From the NCBI RefSeq assembly GCF_029784155.1, contig NC_073693.1, forward strand, positions 170,367,104 through 170,431,103: a stretch of DNA of 64,000 nucleotides, read 5' to 3'. Made by a program: the position numbers and the translations under genes. The stretch is from Uranotaenia lowii (taxonomy: Eukaryota; Arthropoda; Insecta; Diptera; Culicidae). Below, piece by piece: positions 42,451-54,529 of this stretch (positions within the stretch are counted from its first letter, which is position 1; each line of letters starts with the position of its first letter). The notes beneath the pieces are model-generated. The model was not told the DNA's origin. It did not search any database and saw only the letters and a program-made list of their open reading frames with translations.

Positions 42451-44214
42451 TTAGGCTTCCGCTTTTCCAAATCCGAATTGCCGGGCCTTACGCTCAACCC
42501 CTGCCATCAGATTTTGTATAGCCACCTTGTCCACCTTCATTGCCGCAGAAAGCCAGTTTGGCTTGAACTGCTGCTCGTCCTTAGCAGTTTTTTTGGTCTT
42601 CTTTAGGTTTCGCTTGACAATAGCCCAGTATTTCTCAATTGGGCGGAGCTCTGGCGTGTTGGGAGGGTTCTTGTCCTTGGGAACCACCTGCACGTTATTG
42701 GCGGCGTACCACTCCATGGCCTTTTTACCGTAATGGCAAGATGCCAAATCCGGCCAAAACAGTACGGAACAACCGTGTTTCTTCAGGAAAGGCAGCAGAC
42801 GTTTATTCAAACAATCTTTTACGTAAATTTCTTGGTTGAGAGGAAGCTATGAAAATGCTACTGAAAACCAGATATTTCTTCGCGAACTTTGACAGTTCCG
42901 TGTGCTTGATAATATTTGCTTCCTTTCCCCTTCCTTTTGCCGTATAAAACTCCTGTCCCGGAAGCTGCTTGTAGTCGGCTTTGATGTAGGTTTCATCGTC
43001 CATTACCACGCAGTCAAACTTCGTCAGCATCGTCGTGTACAGTAGACTGAGTCGATTTGAGGTCATTTTTGAATTTCTCAAACCCTGGGGTCTTAAAAGC
43101 TTCGTTTTGGTCCAAAACTCATCCATGATTTTTTGCAGAATTTTTAAGTAACGTTTACATGAGTAAATTTGAACTTTTAGGTTTGTATGGGAAAATTGAA
43201 TATTTTGTACTGAAAAATCAACATCATTTTTGTTTCTTCTGTGGAACCGAGCCTGCTTATGGTTTTTGTGCCAATTTATAAATTTCTTACAGGAAATTTT
43301 CCGCTGAACAACTTTGTCCAATATCATAACTTCGTATCTTTTTAGACAAAAAAGTTATAAGCTCTTTACCAGGTGTATGTCTTTTCGCATTGATAAGCAA
43401 GAAATTCAATTGACACCACTGCTGGGTGCCTAGCGAAGTATTGCAAGACCACTTTTCATGCCATACTTCGTGGGGCACAAGCAGTGGTGTCAATTGAATT
43501 CATGATTTATCAATCCAAAAAGACATACACCTGTTAAACAGCTAATAACTTTTCTATCTAAAAAGATACGAAGTTATGATATTGAACAAAGTTGTTCGGC
43601 GGAAAATTTCCTGTAAGAAATTTATAAATTAGCATAAAACCCATTAGCAGGCTCGGCTTCACAGAAGAAACAAAAATGATGTTGATTTTTCAGTACAAAA
43701 TATTCAATTTTCCCATACAAACCTAAAAGTTCAAATTTACTCATGTAAACGTTACTTAAAAATTCTGCAAAAAATCATGGATGAGTTTTGAACCAAAACG
43801 AAGCTTTTAAGACCCCAGGGTTTGAGAAATTCAAAAATGACTCCAAATCGACTCAGTCTAGTGTACAGTCGTATTTTGTTTATCTTCGCGATTTGGAGTC
43901 ACTATTTTCTCGTAAGTCGATAGTCCGGCTCGTTTTTGGGCTCGATGCACGGTTGTAGACGATACATCCAGCTTATTCGCGGCATCTCGGAGAGAGAGGT
44001 TAGGGTTTTGCTTGAAACTACCGGCAACTCTCTTTGTCGCCTCAGCGGCTTCTGGTTTTCGATTTCCCCCCAATCCAGACTTTCTGGTTCTCGACAAACG
44101 TTCCCCAAACACTTTAATTACATTTGTAACGGTTGATTTGGCAACTTTTAGCGATTTTGCCAGCTTTGAGTGCGAGTAGCTTTTGATACGCTGCTCTTCT
44201 TCCTTGGACGGCAT
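42451..44214 (-). pseudogene. D37E mariner transposase, broken
   Basis: The N-terminal part (44214 to about 43869) starts MPSKEEEQRIKSY and contains helix-turn-helix text such as SLRDAANKLDVSSTTVHRA. It is cut by the MITE. The C-terminal part (about 43034-42451) has the first catalytic Asp in VVMDDETYIKADY, the second in FWPDLASCHY, and Glu in PELRPIEKYW. Exactly 37 residues separate the last D and the E. Between AKKYLVFS and NQEIYVKDCLNKRLLP about 20 residues seem to be missing and the frame shifts, indicating a separate deletion. It cannot encode a working transposase. Confidence 0.9.
43043..43860. mobile_element. hAT-like foldback MITE (TAGACTGAG family), complete copy
   Basis: 818 bp, starting TAGACTGAGTCGATTTGAGG and ending with its inverse, AAATCGACTCAGTCTA. 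Long inverted arms of about 300 bp or more fold around a centre near 43450. An inner stem holds CAATTGACACCACTGC and its inverse. The 8-bp duplication GTGTACAG flanks it exactly at 43035-43042 and 43861-43868. An 8-bp TSD fits hAT (or P) elements; the TAG start fits some hAT MITEs. Partial copies lie at 15672 and 341. It disrupts the mariner transposase and is the youngest layer there. Confidence 0.88.
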
Positions 44215-44344
44215 TTTGACAATGGAAGAGTGAATTCCAAAATCAAAATAGGAGCAACATTCTACACAAACACACCTTCAAAATGAGGGGTGTTCAGGTT
44301 TCAAGTCAAGTTGATATTGACCAAATTTTGACCGTATCACTCTT

Positions 44345-45069
44345 TAGTATTCCAAAAGATTAAAAGGGGGTTTTAAGCGGTTTTCCTCTAGCACTAAGGA
44401 ATTTGAAATTTAAGCTGCTATTTACTTTTTTCCAGTTTTAAGTCGAAGATGGCAGCGATACCTTGCTGTTTAACAAAATTGAGACCCATTTTCGACTATC
44501 CGGGATTAATTAAAGTGTGCTGGATGATTTTTGTCAAGAACTATGTATTTGGTACTGCGTGCTAGCCTTGGAAATCGAATAATTTGAATTGCGTCATGGT
44601 CACTAAGAAGTGAATTTCTTAGGCAGATAATCAGAATAATATTGAACTATCCGATGGAGCTTGGTTGACCATCAAAGCAACCCAAAGTCCCATAAAACAG
44701 GTACAAAAACGCTTACTCAGCCCCATCATTGATATGAAGTACGTTCTATGCAGCTCAAAATTTAAGTTGTTATTGATACTTTCAAGCTCCGAAACCAGTC
44801 TGAATGCTCTTCTATTCAGCTTCCAGCGGCCTTTGAATTCAGCTTCCAAAAAATCGTAAAATGAACAAAAAAAAATCTCCCTCTATCTCAACTGCACCCT
44901 TGACATCGGTTCATATCACCTTCTCTTGAATATTTACTATTTTCAGCACATGGTGTCGCCATAATACCACGCGCCGGATTACGAACTCGACAAATTGCTC
45001 AATTGCATCTTTTCTACGCATCGCATCAGAATGATCACTCAATTACCACATTACTTATTGATAAAAAAC
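44345..45069. other. Unassigned sequence
   Basis: No supported gene or bounded repeat. A 72-codon minus frame and a 64-codon plus frame near 44631-44859 overlap each other and show no domain. Confidence 0.45.
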
Positions 45070-45139
45070 TTGCCCGGCTTGGGGATCGAGCCCCGACCTT
45101 CGTGGTGAGAATCGTACACGCTACCACAAGACCACGCCT
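45070..45139 (-). repeat. tRNA-derived SINE head, tRNA-Glu-like
   Basis: Read on the minus strand: GGCGTGGTCTTGTGGTAGCG carries an A box, then CGATTCTCACCACGAAGG resembles a tRNA-Glu anticodon arm, then GGCTCGATCCCC is a B box. The 5' and 3' ends do not pair (GGCGTGG against CCGGGCA), so it is not a functional tRNA. A SINE or tRNA pseudogene is the likely reading. Confidence 0.6.
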
Positions 45140-45289
45140 AGATGTTGTTCTAACTGAAACTAAAACTCGAAGTGGTGATTTGATTTTGAAAGCACGTCAG
45201 TGCACTTTTGTGAATCAACAAATCCCGTTTTGAGCACTTTTGTGTCCTTTTTGTGACTTAAGTCCCGTGCAACGTGCGTATAAATCACT

Positions 45290-45530
45290 TTTTCAACTTT
45301 CAAGTTCGTTAATGACTGCATATAGTTCACTTATGGGAATTGGGCAAAACCAGTCACATACAACGTACATATTAATACCTTTTGCAACTTTCAAGTTCAT
45401 AATTGAGTACATAAAGTTCACTAAAGAGAATTGGGCAGTTGATTCTCTTTGTCAGCCAATATGTAACTTTCAATGCGTTCATTCAAGTAAATATGTGACT
45501 TTTGGTTGCTTGGGCAGATGGCTAGTAATA
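45290..45530 (+). repeat. Degenerate tandem repeat, unit about 80-95 bp
   Basis: Three related units can be read. Each begins (C/T)AACTTTCAA near 45294, 45383 and 45465, continues with GTTCACT or GTTCATT, and ends near TTGGGCA or TTGGGCAG. Later copies are increasingly diverged. No coding role is apparent. Confidence 0.45.
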
Positions 45531-45539
45531 TTCTTGATA

Positions 45540-48290
45540 TGATCTGCAATTGCATCGAAAAATGATATAAGCAGAAACTTCGGTGGTGGTATATTCTTGT
45601 GCTGTTGTTTTTGAGCAAATCTAGAAAATCTTTCTTCAGCGTGAACTACATAAAATTGTGGTGGAAAAATACCTGAAAATGGTGAATATGGGCCAAAACA
45701 AACCCGGGAAATCAATATTGCAACTTCATTTGGTTTTAACTGCATGATAGTGTTGCCTTATACGACTTGAAACTGAAAAAAGTCCAAGTTTTTGTATTTC
45801 AACCTGTTGTTTTCTGATTCAAAGTTAACTCAGAACGACTGTTTCATCATTAAGCGTCATGTGAATGAAGAAATTAAGCAGTGTTGTGAATATCATCCAA
45901 AAAAAGTCGGGATCGTAACAGTCGCATAACATTTCTCAATGACAATCGAAATGATAAAAAAATGTTGTTACACGACTGGAGAAAATGTTATTCAGTTTTG
46001 CAATGACAGTCGCTTAGAAAAATGTCATCGAACTATGCATCTCGATAACATTTTTGACATGTAACAGACAGTCGAAGATTTTGTTGGTCCTCTGACTGTC
46101 GGAGCTACATTTTTGAATATTAAATTGCGTGACTGTCATGGAAAAATGCAATATTTTTTTAATAAAGCATGGATCATCTTAAATCTGGACGCACTGTTTA
46201 TTGTGCCGTAGCGCTTTTAGTTGTCGAAAATTTTCCAATTGACGATTTTGTTCAACACTTTTGACAACAGAAGCGTTTCAAAACATTCAAGTGGTCCAAA
46301 AAGATACAATTTCCAAAATATTTTTTTGAAATCATTGAAAATTAATCAAAGTTTCTTCCAACCAGGGCCGTAGGAAGAACCGGCCCATGAGGGGGGGTTA
46401 TGGCAATTTTTTTTCCTATAACATTTTTGCTTGAACAATTCATACACAAGTGGAAAAATGTATATGTACTAAGCTCAAAGAATTCAGGATTAAGATATTT
46501 TGCATTAAAAGTTATTTATTTTCGAAAATAAGTCCTTCAAGTTCCTATTTTTTTCATGAAGCTTCAAAAAAATATGGGGATTTGTGATATTGCTCAGTTG
46601 GTGAATCAGTTGCTTCCTGAGTTTGGTGTCCGTGAGTTCGAGCTCAAAAGTAAACATCGAATGCAGAAACATATAAACTATTAAATGCATGGGTGAAAAT
46701 GTATCAAATATTCCGAAAAAAAATAAGGTTTACGGTTCAAATATGGTTTATTTTCTAATCTTGTAAACTCAATTAAAATTTAAGATTTTAGTTAAAACCT
46801 TTGAATTTGAAGAATCTTCAACATATGTAAATAATATTAAATAAAATTTTAAGCTGAACCGCGATCTCCTTCAATTTGAATCCTTAATTGAATTTTAAAA
46901 ATGAATTTTAAATATTGATTCTAAAACATTAATTTGAGCTTAAACTGAAAACGAAACCTTGGATTTTGCATTTTGAACCCAAATTCAAAACCTAATCCTA
47001 ATTCCAGATGAACCCAAATTCAAAACCAATCCTAATTCCAGATGAGAAATCCTATGAAATTGAAACCAAAAAGCCAAATTTGTATCAGAATCTTTAACTG
47101 TAAATCTATTACTTGATTTTGAATTTATGGTTTTCAATATGATATTTTTTTTTAATTATTCGACTTTTAAATTCAAATAAAATTGTGCATGTTGAAATTG
47201 TTTCAAATTTTTCTTTTCTGGCCTCATGAAACTTTCTCATGTTTCAACTCGGAATATAAATTTAGGATTAAAATTTCAGATCCAAATCTTCAAAATGGTT
47301 TGAATTTTAAATATTTTCTTTTCATAATGCGAAATTATGAGCTTCGAATATGAAAAATTCATCACATTTTAGATTGAAATGCAACACCAAGGTTCGAAGC
47401 AGGAATCTACCAATGATGATCCAAACTGAAAATCAAGAACAATAAACTGTCTACTTAATAGATATCATTCCGCAAGTATCCGGGCTGGGCAAATCCAGAA
47501 TATTTTATCCTAAAACATTGCGAAATTAGGGCATTTTTTCCAAATATCTGGCGAATATGGTGGAAAATTTTGGAAATATTTCTTACAAATCAAGAAGAAA
47601 ATCACATGGGAAACCGTTTTAATTTTTTTATTCGAAAAACATCAGCCGACTCAGAATCATCAGAAGAATGAGGCTTATAAAAATTCGTTTATCTATGTGT
47701 ATTTTGACAAAATTTGTTTAAAAAATGATTTGGTCGCAAGACACAAAATTATAAGGACTCAATTGAAATTTTCCTTTGATTTTGCAAATAGAGTGAGAAA
47801 ATCTGGTCAAAAGCTGGACAATCTGGTAAGCTTTGTCTTACTTTATTGATATTAAATATTTGGGACTCATTTACTTTCAAGAAGTGAAATTTTTTTTTGA
47901 ATAACTGTTGTAGAATTGTGGTCCTGGAATGAGATTTGAGGTTTTTGAGTTATGATTGTTTCACTATTGTTACTCTTGAATAATGTTAGTAGTTCATCAA
48001 AATTTCATTAGAAATTTAAAAATGTATGTTAAGTAAAAAAAATCACTTGGCATTTTTGGACCTTCATACGGCCATGCTTCTAACTAACGGTACCTATTCC
48101 AAAACTGGATTAACCAAGAAGGTTTTCGAACACTTAAATTAAATTAAAATAAATTTTAAGTATTTTTGTACAGTGTGTTTAGTACACTTTATGGAAAGTA
48201 TATCCACGCAAAACAATTTTTTTGAGAAACTACTCTGAGAAAATGTGCTTTTAATTAAACTTTTTTTTTATTTATTTTCGTAGTATTCCG
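45540..48290. other. Unassigned AT-rich region with old repeat traces
   Basis: No gene is supported. Near 46364 the text CAGGGCCGTAGGAAG followed by AGGGGGGG resembles a hAT terminus, but no partner end or TSD was found. Near 47475-47830, CCGGGCTGGGCAAATCC and GGACAATCTGGTAAG resemble parts of the 16301-16753 MITE. AACCCAAATTCAAAACC is directly repeated near 46977 and 47010. Confidence 0.42.
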
Positions 48291-48294
48291 TATC

Positions 48295-48705
48295 ACGACA
48301 TAACTTGACGAACATATTTTCTAAAACTCACTCGGCCCATGGCAACCGTTCTCCAATTTCTCGAACGTCCCACATTCGCCATACCACGCTCCATTTGGTC
48401 AAACCGCCTCGTTCGTTGCGCTCTTGCTCGTTTTATTCCTACCGGATTTGTAGCGAACACCTGTTCAGCAGGACAACATGTCCTGTCCAGCTTATCCGTC
48501 CAGCCTTCGCCACTTTCTGGATACTGGGTTCGCCATAGAGTTGCGCGTGGTTCATCCTTCGCCTCCACACACCGTTCTCCTAATCGCCGTTAAAGATGGT
48601 TCTTAACACTTGTCATTCGAATATTCCGAGTGTACGCAGGTCCTCCTCGAGCAATATCCATGCCTCGTGCCCGTAGAGAACAACCAGTCTAATGAGCGTC
48701 ATATA
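48295..48705 (-). pseudogene. Non-LTR retrotransposon ORF2, decayed C-terminal end
   Basis: Minus-strand reading from about 48705 gives LIRLVVLYGHEAW, then LLEEDLRTLGIFE, and after frame changes NGVWRRRMNH, YGEPSIQKVAKAGRI, GHVVLLNRC and ENWRTVA-type text. LYGxExW followed by a glycine-histidine-valine-V segment and a C-terminal WRTVA...VxWRxxV pattern is the usual end of RTE-type and related ORF2 proteins. Several stops and shifts (for example near 48625) show that it is dead. An 84-91 codon open frame within it is in the wrong frame for most of the protein. Clade uncertain. Confidence 0.68.
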
Positions 48706-49911
48706 CATAAACTTAACGTTTTCAAATTACTCCATCAACCATTTATCAGTACTAGCTGATTAACAATGAATAATTTCAAAGGTTAGAAGACCTAGTTAAA
48801 TCGAGGCATTTTACGAGGATTCTGGAAAAAATTGGAAGTCATTATCTTCTGGAATCAATCAAAAGGAACATTATTTTTTAATGCGTTCTTTACAGTACAT
48901 TCCTACTTGTTTTTGAAGGTAAAACATCAATAAAAATATTTCCTTGAAACATTTTTGGGAAAATTGATTAAAAAAATCAAATAAATTCCAATTCTGGTTT
49001 TTCCGATGTGATGGAATTTGTAGAGCTGACTTTTGGCGATCGAAAATCAATTACTTGCGCTCTTCATAATACAAACAAACAAATAGCGCTTTCATATACA
49101 CAAAATCAAGCCATGTAAACATTCGCCCGCCGCCATCACGAAATGGAATCCCACATGCTTATTGTGCTGAAAGCTTGTTGTGGAAGGACTTTAAAAAACA
49201 GACATTCCCTCGGGGCGTTTCGTTCGATAAGAGAATATCAACGACGACGACGATATGGCCGGTCGTTCGGCCATGGTAAGACTTCCACATTATTGTCCCT
49301 CCCAAAGCTCCGGCTGGATTGTGTTGTTCATTCAATGAAATTGAGGCGGAAAATTCAACCGATCCAGCCAGGACCACTCTCGTGGGGGTTCCCATTTATA
49401 TTTTTATTTATTTTTTCATTTATTTATTTAGATCTGCATGCACACAACCGGACGTTTGCAGCCGCCGGGCAAAGAGTCACAATATAGTGCGCCGCAGATT
49501 TTCCTTCAGCTTGGTGTGGAAAATCTGTCGGGTGGGAAAAAAAGTGACTTTGCTGGACAAATGGTAACCGAACACCCGTCCAGAGGGAAATCTTGGTAGT
49601 CAGGCGAAAAATATGAAGAAACGAGGGAACAAGTAAGTCGAGATCAAACCCATTTTCCACCACAAATGCTTTAACCAATGGCGAATGGAAATTTGAAAAT
49701 GCTGTAAGCTTAAATAGCTTTGCTGTGCTTGAAAACTACTTGGCTGATTAATAAATGATTTTTTTTATGTTGGAATAGACTTTTATTATATTAAAAATAT
49801 TTAAAGTTAATACTTCATTATTGAATGTAAGGATAGGCTCAGCAGAAAAAAATTAAAAAAAAAACATGCTGTACACAATTGAGCAAGATTTTCTCCGTGC
49901 CTTAAACCATG
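48706..49911. other. Unassigned sequence
   Basis: AT-rich up to 49.1 kb, then a less AT-rich patch at 49.12-49.68 kb without repeats. The 114-codon frame at 49143-49487 overlaps other frames on both strands and has no domain, so I do not call it a gene. Confidence 0.45.
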
Positions 49912-49913
49912 TA

Positions 49914-50836
49914 GGGGGAAGTGTTCCTAAATGCGCATGTTAGGTAATATGCGCATACAGCCGATTGACGATATGGCTAGAGATTCATCATATCTAATCA
50001 GTGCAGTTTGATGGTAGTACGCTTTTAACACATGGCATGAAAAAATTCAATTGTTATATAAAGTCGAAAAAATTTAAAAATTCAAACAAGATTTTTGTCA
50101 GTTTTGATATAATATATTGAATTTTAATTATCGTGCGTACAGATTCTGTGAACAAAAATTTTAATGGTTTTTCTTTCTTATTCATCTGGAAATCGGAAAT
50201 TCAACAAATTGAAGCTTTTGGCAAAGTTGTAGATGATAAGATATTGGAATACGAGACAGGTTCTGAATGCCCATATCAAGGCAGGTTAAATGCCTATATC
50301 AAGAAAAATAGATTATTCTTATAAATTTTTTACTTCCTATCATTCAAACATAAAATCTACGCTCAAATCACGATCTTACACCGAAAAAAGAAGAACTTCA
50401 TACTGATCCGATAAAAATACAATATGAATAAAATATTACCATGAAATATGGCCATATGGCATACTTAACTATGTTTCATGCAAAAGAACTAGTGATGTAA
50501 AAAATTTCACCAAAATTTCAGCCTTGACGTATGCCTAACATCCGTTTCTACCATTTTCAATTAAATAATTTCAAAATATTGCGAGTGTAAATGAAATATA
50601 GCTTAAAACATAAATATGCGCATTTAGCCCGCCGGTTTCGGAAATCGGCTATTTTGACTTCTTTTATTATAAAATTATTTTCACAAAAACTGTAAGAGAT
50701 ATTAACAGAAAAATTGCTCTTACGTATAGAAAACAGATGTCCGCTCATGTGCATATAGTTTTCAGGCGCCTATCTATCGGAATATGGGAGAAAATGAGTG
50801 TTTTCCTTAATATGCGCATATTACCTGCCTCTCCCC
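49914..50836. mobile_element. TA-flanked GGGG MITE, copy 2
   Basis: The ends are TA-GGGGGAAGTG and CTCTCCCC-TA. In reverse orientation it matches copy 1 at 4883-5797 in the same order of blocks, including ACATCTGTTTTCTATACG, GCGGGCTAAATGCGC and TTTATGTTTT. The 10-mer-like ATATGCGCAT occurs near both ends, at 49952, 50618 and 50811-50821. TA duplication and TIR suggest a Tc1/mariner-type MITE. No coding frame is shared with copy 1. Confidence 0.72.
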
Positions 50837-50838
50837 TA

Positions 50839-52429
50839 AGCTGTCCCGAATTTCATGGTTAAAATTACATTTTCACACTGTTTCTCCCCAGTCGTCGCTT
50901 CTCGTAAATTGCAGGGCCTAGTGCCGATTGTACAGGTTTACCTGATAACGATACGGAAATTAATTGACCGTAGTTACCAGTTTTGTTCCTGTATACTTTG
51001 TTGACTCCTAGAGGGGTAAAACGGGCAGCGGACAGAGGAAGTAAGTATAAGCGAAGAATAATGGAAAATGGCCGGTGTGCTGGAATATCAATATTGATCC
51101 TCCCGGTATTGATAGCGGAACAGTGGACCCGGATACTTAACAACGCAGTTCCCGTCTCCAAGCCTCTTCCGGTTGCACTCTTTTTTCCGATTTGTAATTG
51201 TAGGATCGGAAAAACTCAGTGTAATGCTCATGGTGACCGAGCTACGGACGACGGACGGTTTAATTGAGTGGTGCCAATAAAGAAGTAAACTTCAGCAGAA
51301 TGGAGGCATTCGGGTCATAAATGAGTGCACCGCAGAGACCCCCCGAGGGAGCGTAATGTTGCTCTCTCATTCAATTATGCATTCATTTATTCATTTAATT
51401 CGTTTTTTTTAAACTACATTACCTCCGCCAAAGTTCGATAGTCGATAACTGAGCTATAATCATTGCCGCATCATTACGATTATTGTTGTGCCAGTCATTT
51501 ACAGGGAACCAAAAGTGTCGTTTCCACTTAAATGGCATGTTTTCAAGTGTGTTTTCGTTCCCTGGTGTGAATTTCAGTGATTCCGTAACGACAGGGCAGG
51601 GATTTCAAAACGGACTGAATTTTATTTTCATTATCTATCTAGAACAAACAGTGATTATTGATCCCAATAAACGTGATTTACTTGGATCAGATTCTTTAAA
51701 CAAATCCAAATAAACACAGGAAAAAATGGATAAAATCCGTTTGATTAGTAGGTGTTGTTTGCGATATATTTTAAAACAATAGAAATCCTACCGTAAGATC
51801 ATTGTCAAGACTGACTAGTGACAGCAATCAGTCATCAGATTTTTATTACTACATTTAAAACATGACCGACGTCTGTCTTTTCGTGGTCGGCAAATCGTGG
51901 TCTATTTAAGGGTAGTTTTTTTATGGTTTCTATCAATGAAGTCATTGAAGAATTCGAAACAAAAGTCGGCGAAAAACATGTATATTTTGCCAATATTTGG
52001 CAGGACACATGAACTGCACTTTCGAACAACAGATGTGTATTGCGATGAAATTTTCCTTATTTTATTCCCTTTTCCATTATTTTAAAAGCGATGAGGACTC
52101 CTAAATGGGTGCATGACACTGGTTTGAATTTAGACAGGTTTTAAAGGCTTTATGGAGAGTATGATATGTTTTCAAAAAAAAAACTTTTGTAAAATTTAGT
52201 ACGAAAATATTTCGTAAATCACATTTATTTACGAATTAAATAAATAATTTGTCAAATTGTAACATTTAAGGCATTCTATTTTGAGCGAATAATTCACTTC
52301 TTTTGTCAGTTTCCATTGAAACCAATGAAATTTTTACTGTTTGTATCGGAGGAATAGATATGACAATTGCGCAGGGTGTTTTCAGATTTTACAAAATTTT
52401 AAAATATGATCATTTTTGCAGACGCACAG
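50839..52429. other. Unassigned sequence, partly GC-richer
   Basis: No gene or bounded repeat is supported. 50.87-51.35 kb is comparatively GC-rich with overlapping frames of 94-98 codons on both strands and no recognisable domain. Such mirror-image open frames usually mean base composition rather than coding. Confidence 0.45.
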
Positions 52430-52434
52430 TGGTT

Positions 52435-53725
52435 CAGGAACCACACTATTGCGGTCAAAATTGACTGCAAGCCAGAGTCTTCGTTGTAGCTCATCGGTGT
52501 CCTGGACAAAGTTACTCGAATATATTCGCGCTATCTATTGTTGGATTTGAATTAGTTCTATTTTTCTCCGCAAGGTAACGCCAAAATCTAACTTTTAACA
52601 AAAGCAAGATACAGGCATGGTTTCATCTACAAAGTTGTTCATTATACCATTCACATCAACTTTGTAGAACATTGTTAAGCTCTATGTTGTGTATTTAGCT
52701 TGCAAAAAAATAATTCTAGAAAACCTTGGAAAAAATGGTTTTTTTCATCTATTTTTGTTTTAAGCTATACAATACCTCAAATTTCCACAGTATTCGATTG
52801 GAATAGACTCAAATGAAGTATTCTAGTGGAAAACTTATTCGTTTCGCAGATTTTTTCAGTCAATATCGCAGAAAATAGGTTAAAATTATACATTTTTCAA
52901 ATTGCAATAACTTGTTTGCAAGCAGTTGGCGCACCTCAATTTTCGAGAAGTGATAGATCATAATCACGACTATCACTAATCACCAAATAAAGATAGTTTG
53001 GTTAGTCGGGGGGTTCGATGCCTCTTTGCTTCGCCGAAAAATAAACTTTTTAATTCTTGCTTAGCACTCCCAAGACAATCTTCAGAAGCAACGCGACGTA
53101 TGCGCGGTAAAACCTACTTACATGGACTCTTGGGAGAAAAAGGATAGGAAATTATCCTTGAGCTTTGCAATCCCTATACCCTTCTATTGTCCTATCCTAT
53201 CCAACCTTATTTCATGTAGCAAAGTATAGATGTGAAATGTAGACACAAGCCGGCAACCCACAGCATCCCCCGGAAGAAAGCAAAGGAAAAGTGTTTCCAC
53301 GTACACATCTGTAAAATAACTGGCATGAGCAGTTGACAACAGTCTTAAGACTAATCCAACTGCCAAAAAAACCGTTAATAATTAAAAAAAAAAAGTTTTT
53401 GCAATTTGAAAAATGTAAGTTTTTAACCTATTTTCTGCGATTTTGACAGAAAAATTCTGCGAAACGAATAAGTTTTCCACTAGAATATCTCATTTGAGCC
53501 TATTCCAATCGAATACTGTGGAAATTTGAGGTATGGTATAGCTAAAAACAAAAATAGGTGAAAAAAACCATTTATTCCAAGCTAAAAAATAAATTTAATT
53601 CAAATCCATCAATATATATCGCAAACACAGTCGAGAAACTTTGTCGAAGACATCGATGAGCTTCAACGAACCCTCTGGCCTGCAGTCAATTTTCACCGCA
53701 ATAGTGTGGTTCCTGGGCCACTGTG
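52435..53725. mobile_element. Transib-like foldback element with CACAGTG ends
   Basis: Both ends read inward as CACAGTGG, then (TT/CC)CAGGAACCACACTATTGCGG, so the TIRs are nearly identical for over 40 bp. The inverted arms extend further: 52435-52912 on the left and 53396-53725 on the right, the right arm lacking about 130 bp. The 5-bp duplication AGACG flanks it exactly at 52430-52434 and 53726-53730. CACAGTG-type ends plus 5-bp GC-rich duplications are features of Transib transposons. No transposase is present. The central part (about 52980-53390) is not palindromic. Confidence 0.7.
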
Positions 53726-53730
53726 AGACG

Positions 53731-54529
53731 GTACTATTTAACAATTGTGCAGATTATATATGATGTTCTCACATAGATTTTCACTTCTTACTTTTTTTTA
53801 AATATGTAAGTTGCAAATCCTTGTAAAATTCAATGCGTTTTTATGTACCATGTTATAATATCCGCTCAAAAATTACAAAGCTATTTGGATTTCAAATAAA
53901 GTTATTTTGGAAGAAAAATCTTTTGTCAAATACCTCAGAAAATATCCATTTTGAAACCTGCAAAAATCATGTGTTTTAAAATCGAAAAAATTAACAAATT
54001 TTTAATCTCATAGAAATTTAAACAAAGCGTGTCACAAAACCTGTCAGATAAAAAATTGTCCAGAAATCGATTAAAAACTCGCAAAAAAATCGATGCCATT
54101 GAAAATCGTTCTTATCATTCTACTGTTAAACCAATTATTCCATTATAGGTATTAATTTTGAAAATGTGCCGTCATTATCAAAATATGTTCTTTGATAATT
54201 TTTTTCAATTGTATTAAATCACGATCTTTAAACTGTTTTGTTTGTAAATTGTTAAAAAATTGAACCACCGCTTCCAAAATTTCAAAAAAAAACTTTTCGA
54301 ATATGATGAATAGATTGAGGAAACATGAGAATCAATTATTTAAAGGAAGAATGTCGAGGTTTCTTTGAAGATCACTTTATTTGGTACAAGGGGATCCATT
54401 TTATTTTTATTAGAAAATAATCTGTAAATCGATCTGGTTTTCAGGAAGGTTAGTACTACGTTTTTGAGCGACTTTGATAATTTGGACTCCGAGAATCATG
54501 GCATTTTTCGAGATCTAATTGCTACTCAC
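53731..54529. other. Unassigned AT-rich sequence
   Basis: No gene or repeat boundary is recognised between the Transib-like element and the RTE fragment. Confidence 0.5.

Larger units (their letters stand above)
42333..44344 (-). mobile_element. Tc1/mariner element of the D37E type, interrupted
   Basis: The TIRs are GTGATACGGTCAAAATTTGG followed by TCAA, matching at both ends. The first bases are ATGG on the left and AAGA on the right. The flanking TA is at 42331-42332 and 44345-44346. The minus-strand transposase is broken by an 818-bp MITE (43043-43860) plus an internal deletion near 42850. Without the MITE the element is about 1.19 kb, slightly short for its kind. D37E spacing is known chiefly from mosquito elements, so this is the best taxonomic clue in the window. 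Confidence 0.92.

Noticed and set aside
45070..45139. A functional tRNA-Glu gene on the minus strand
   Set aside because: A and B boxes are present but the ends do not pair into an acceptor stem.
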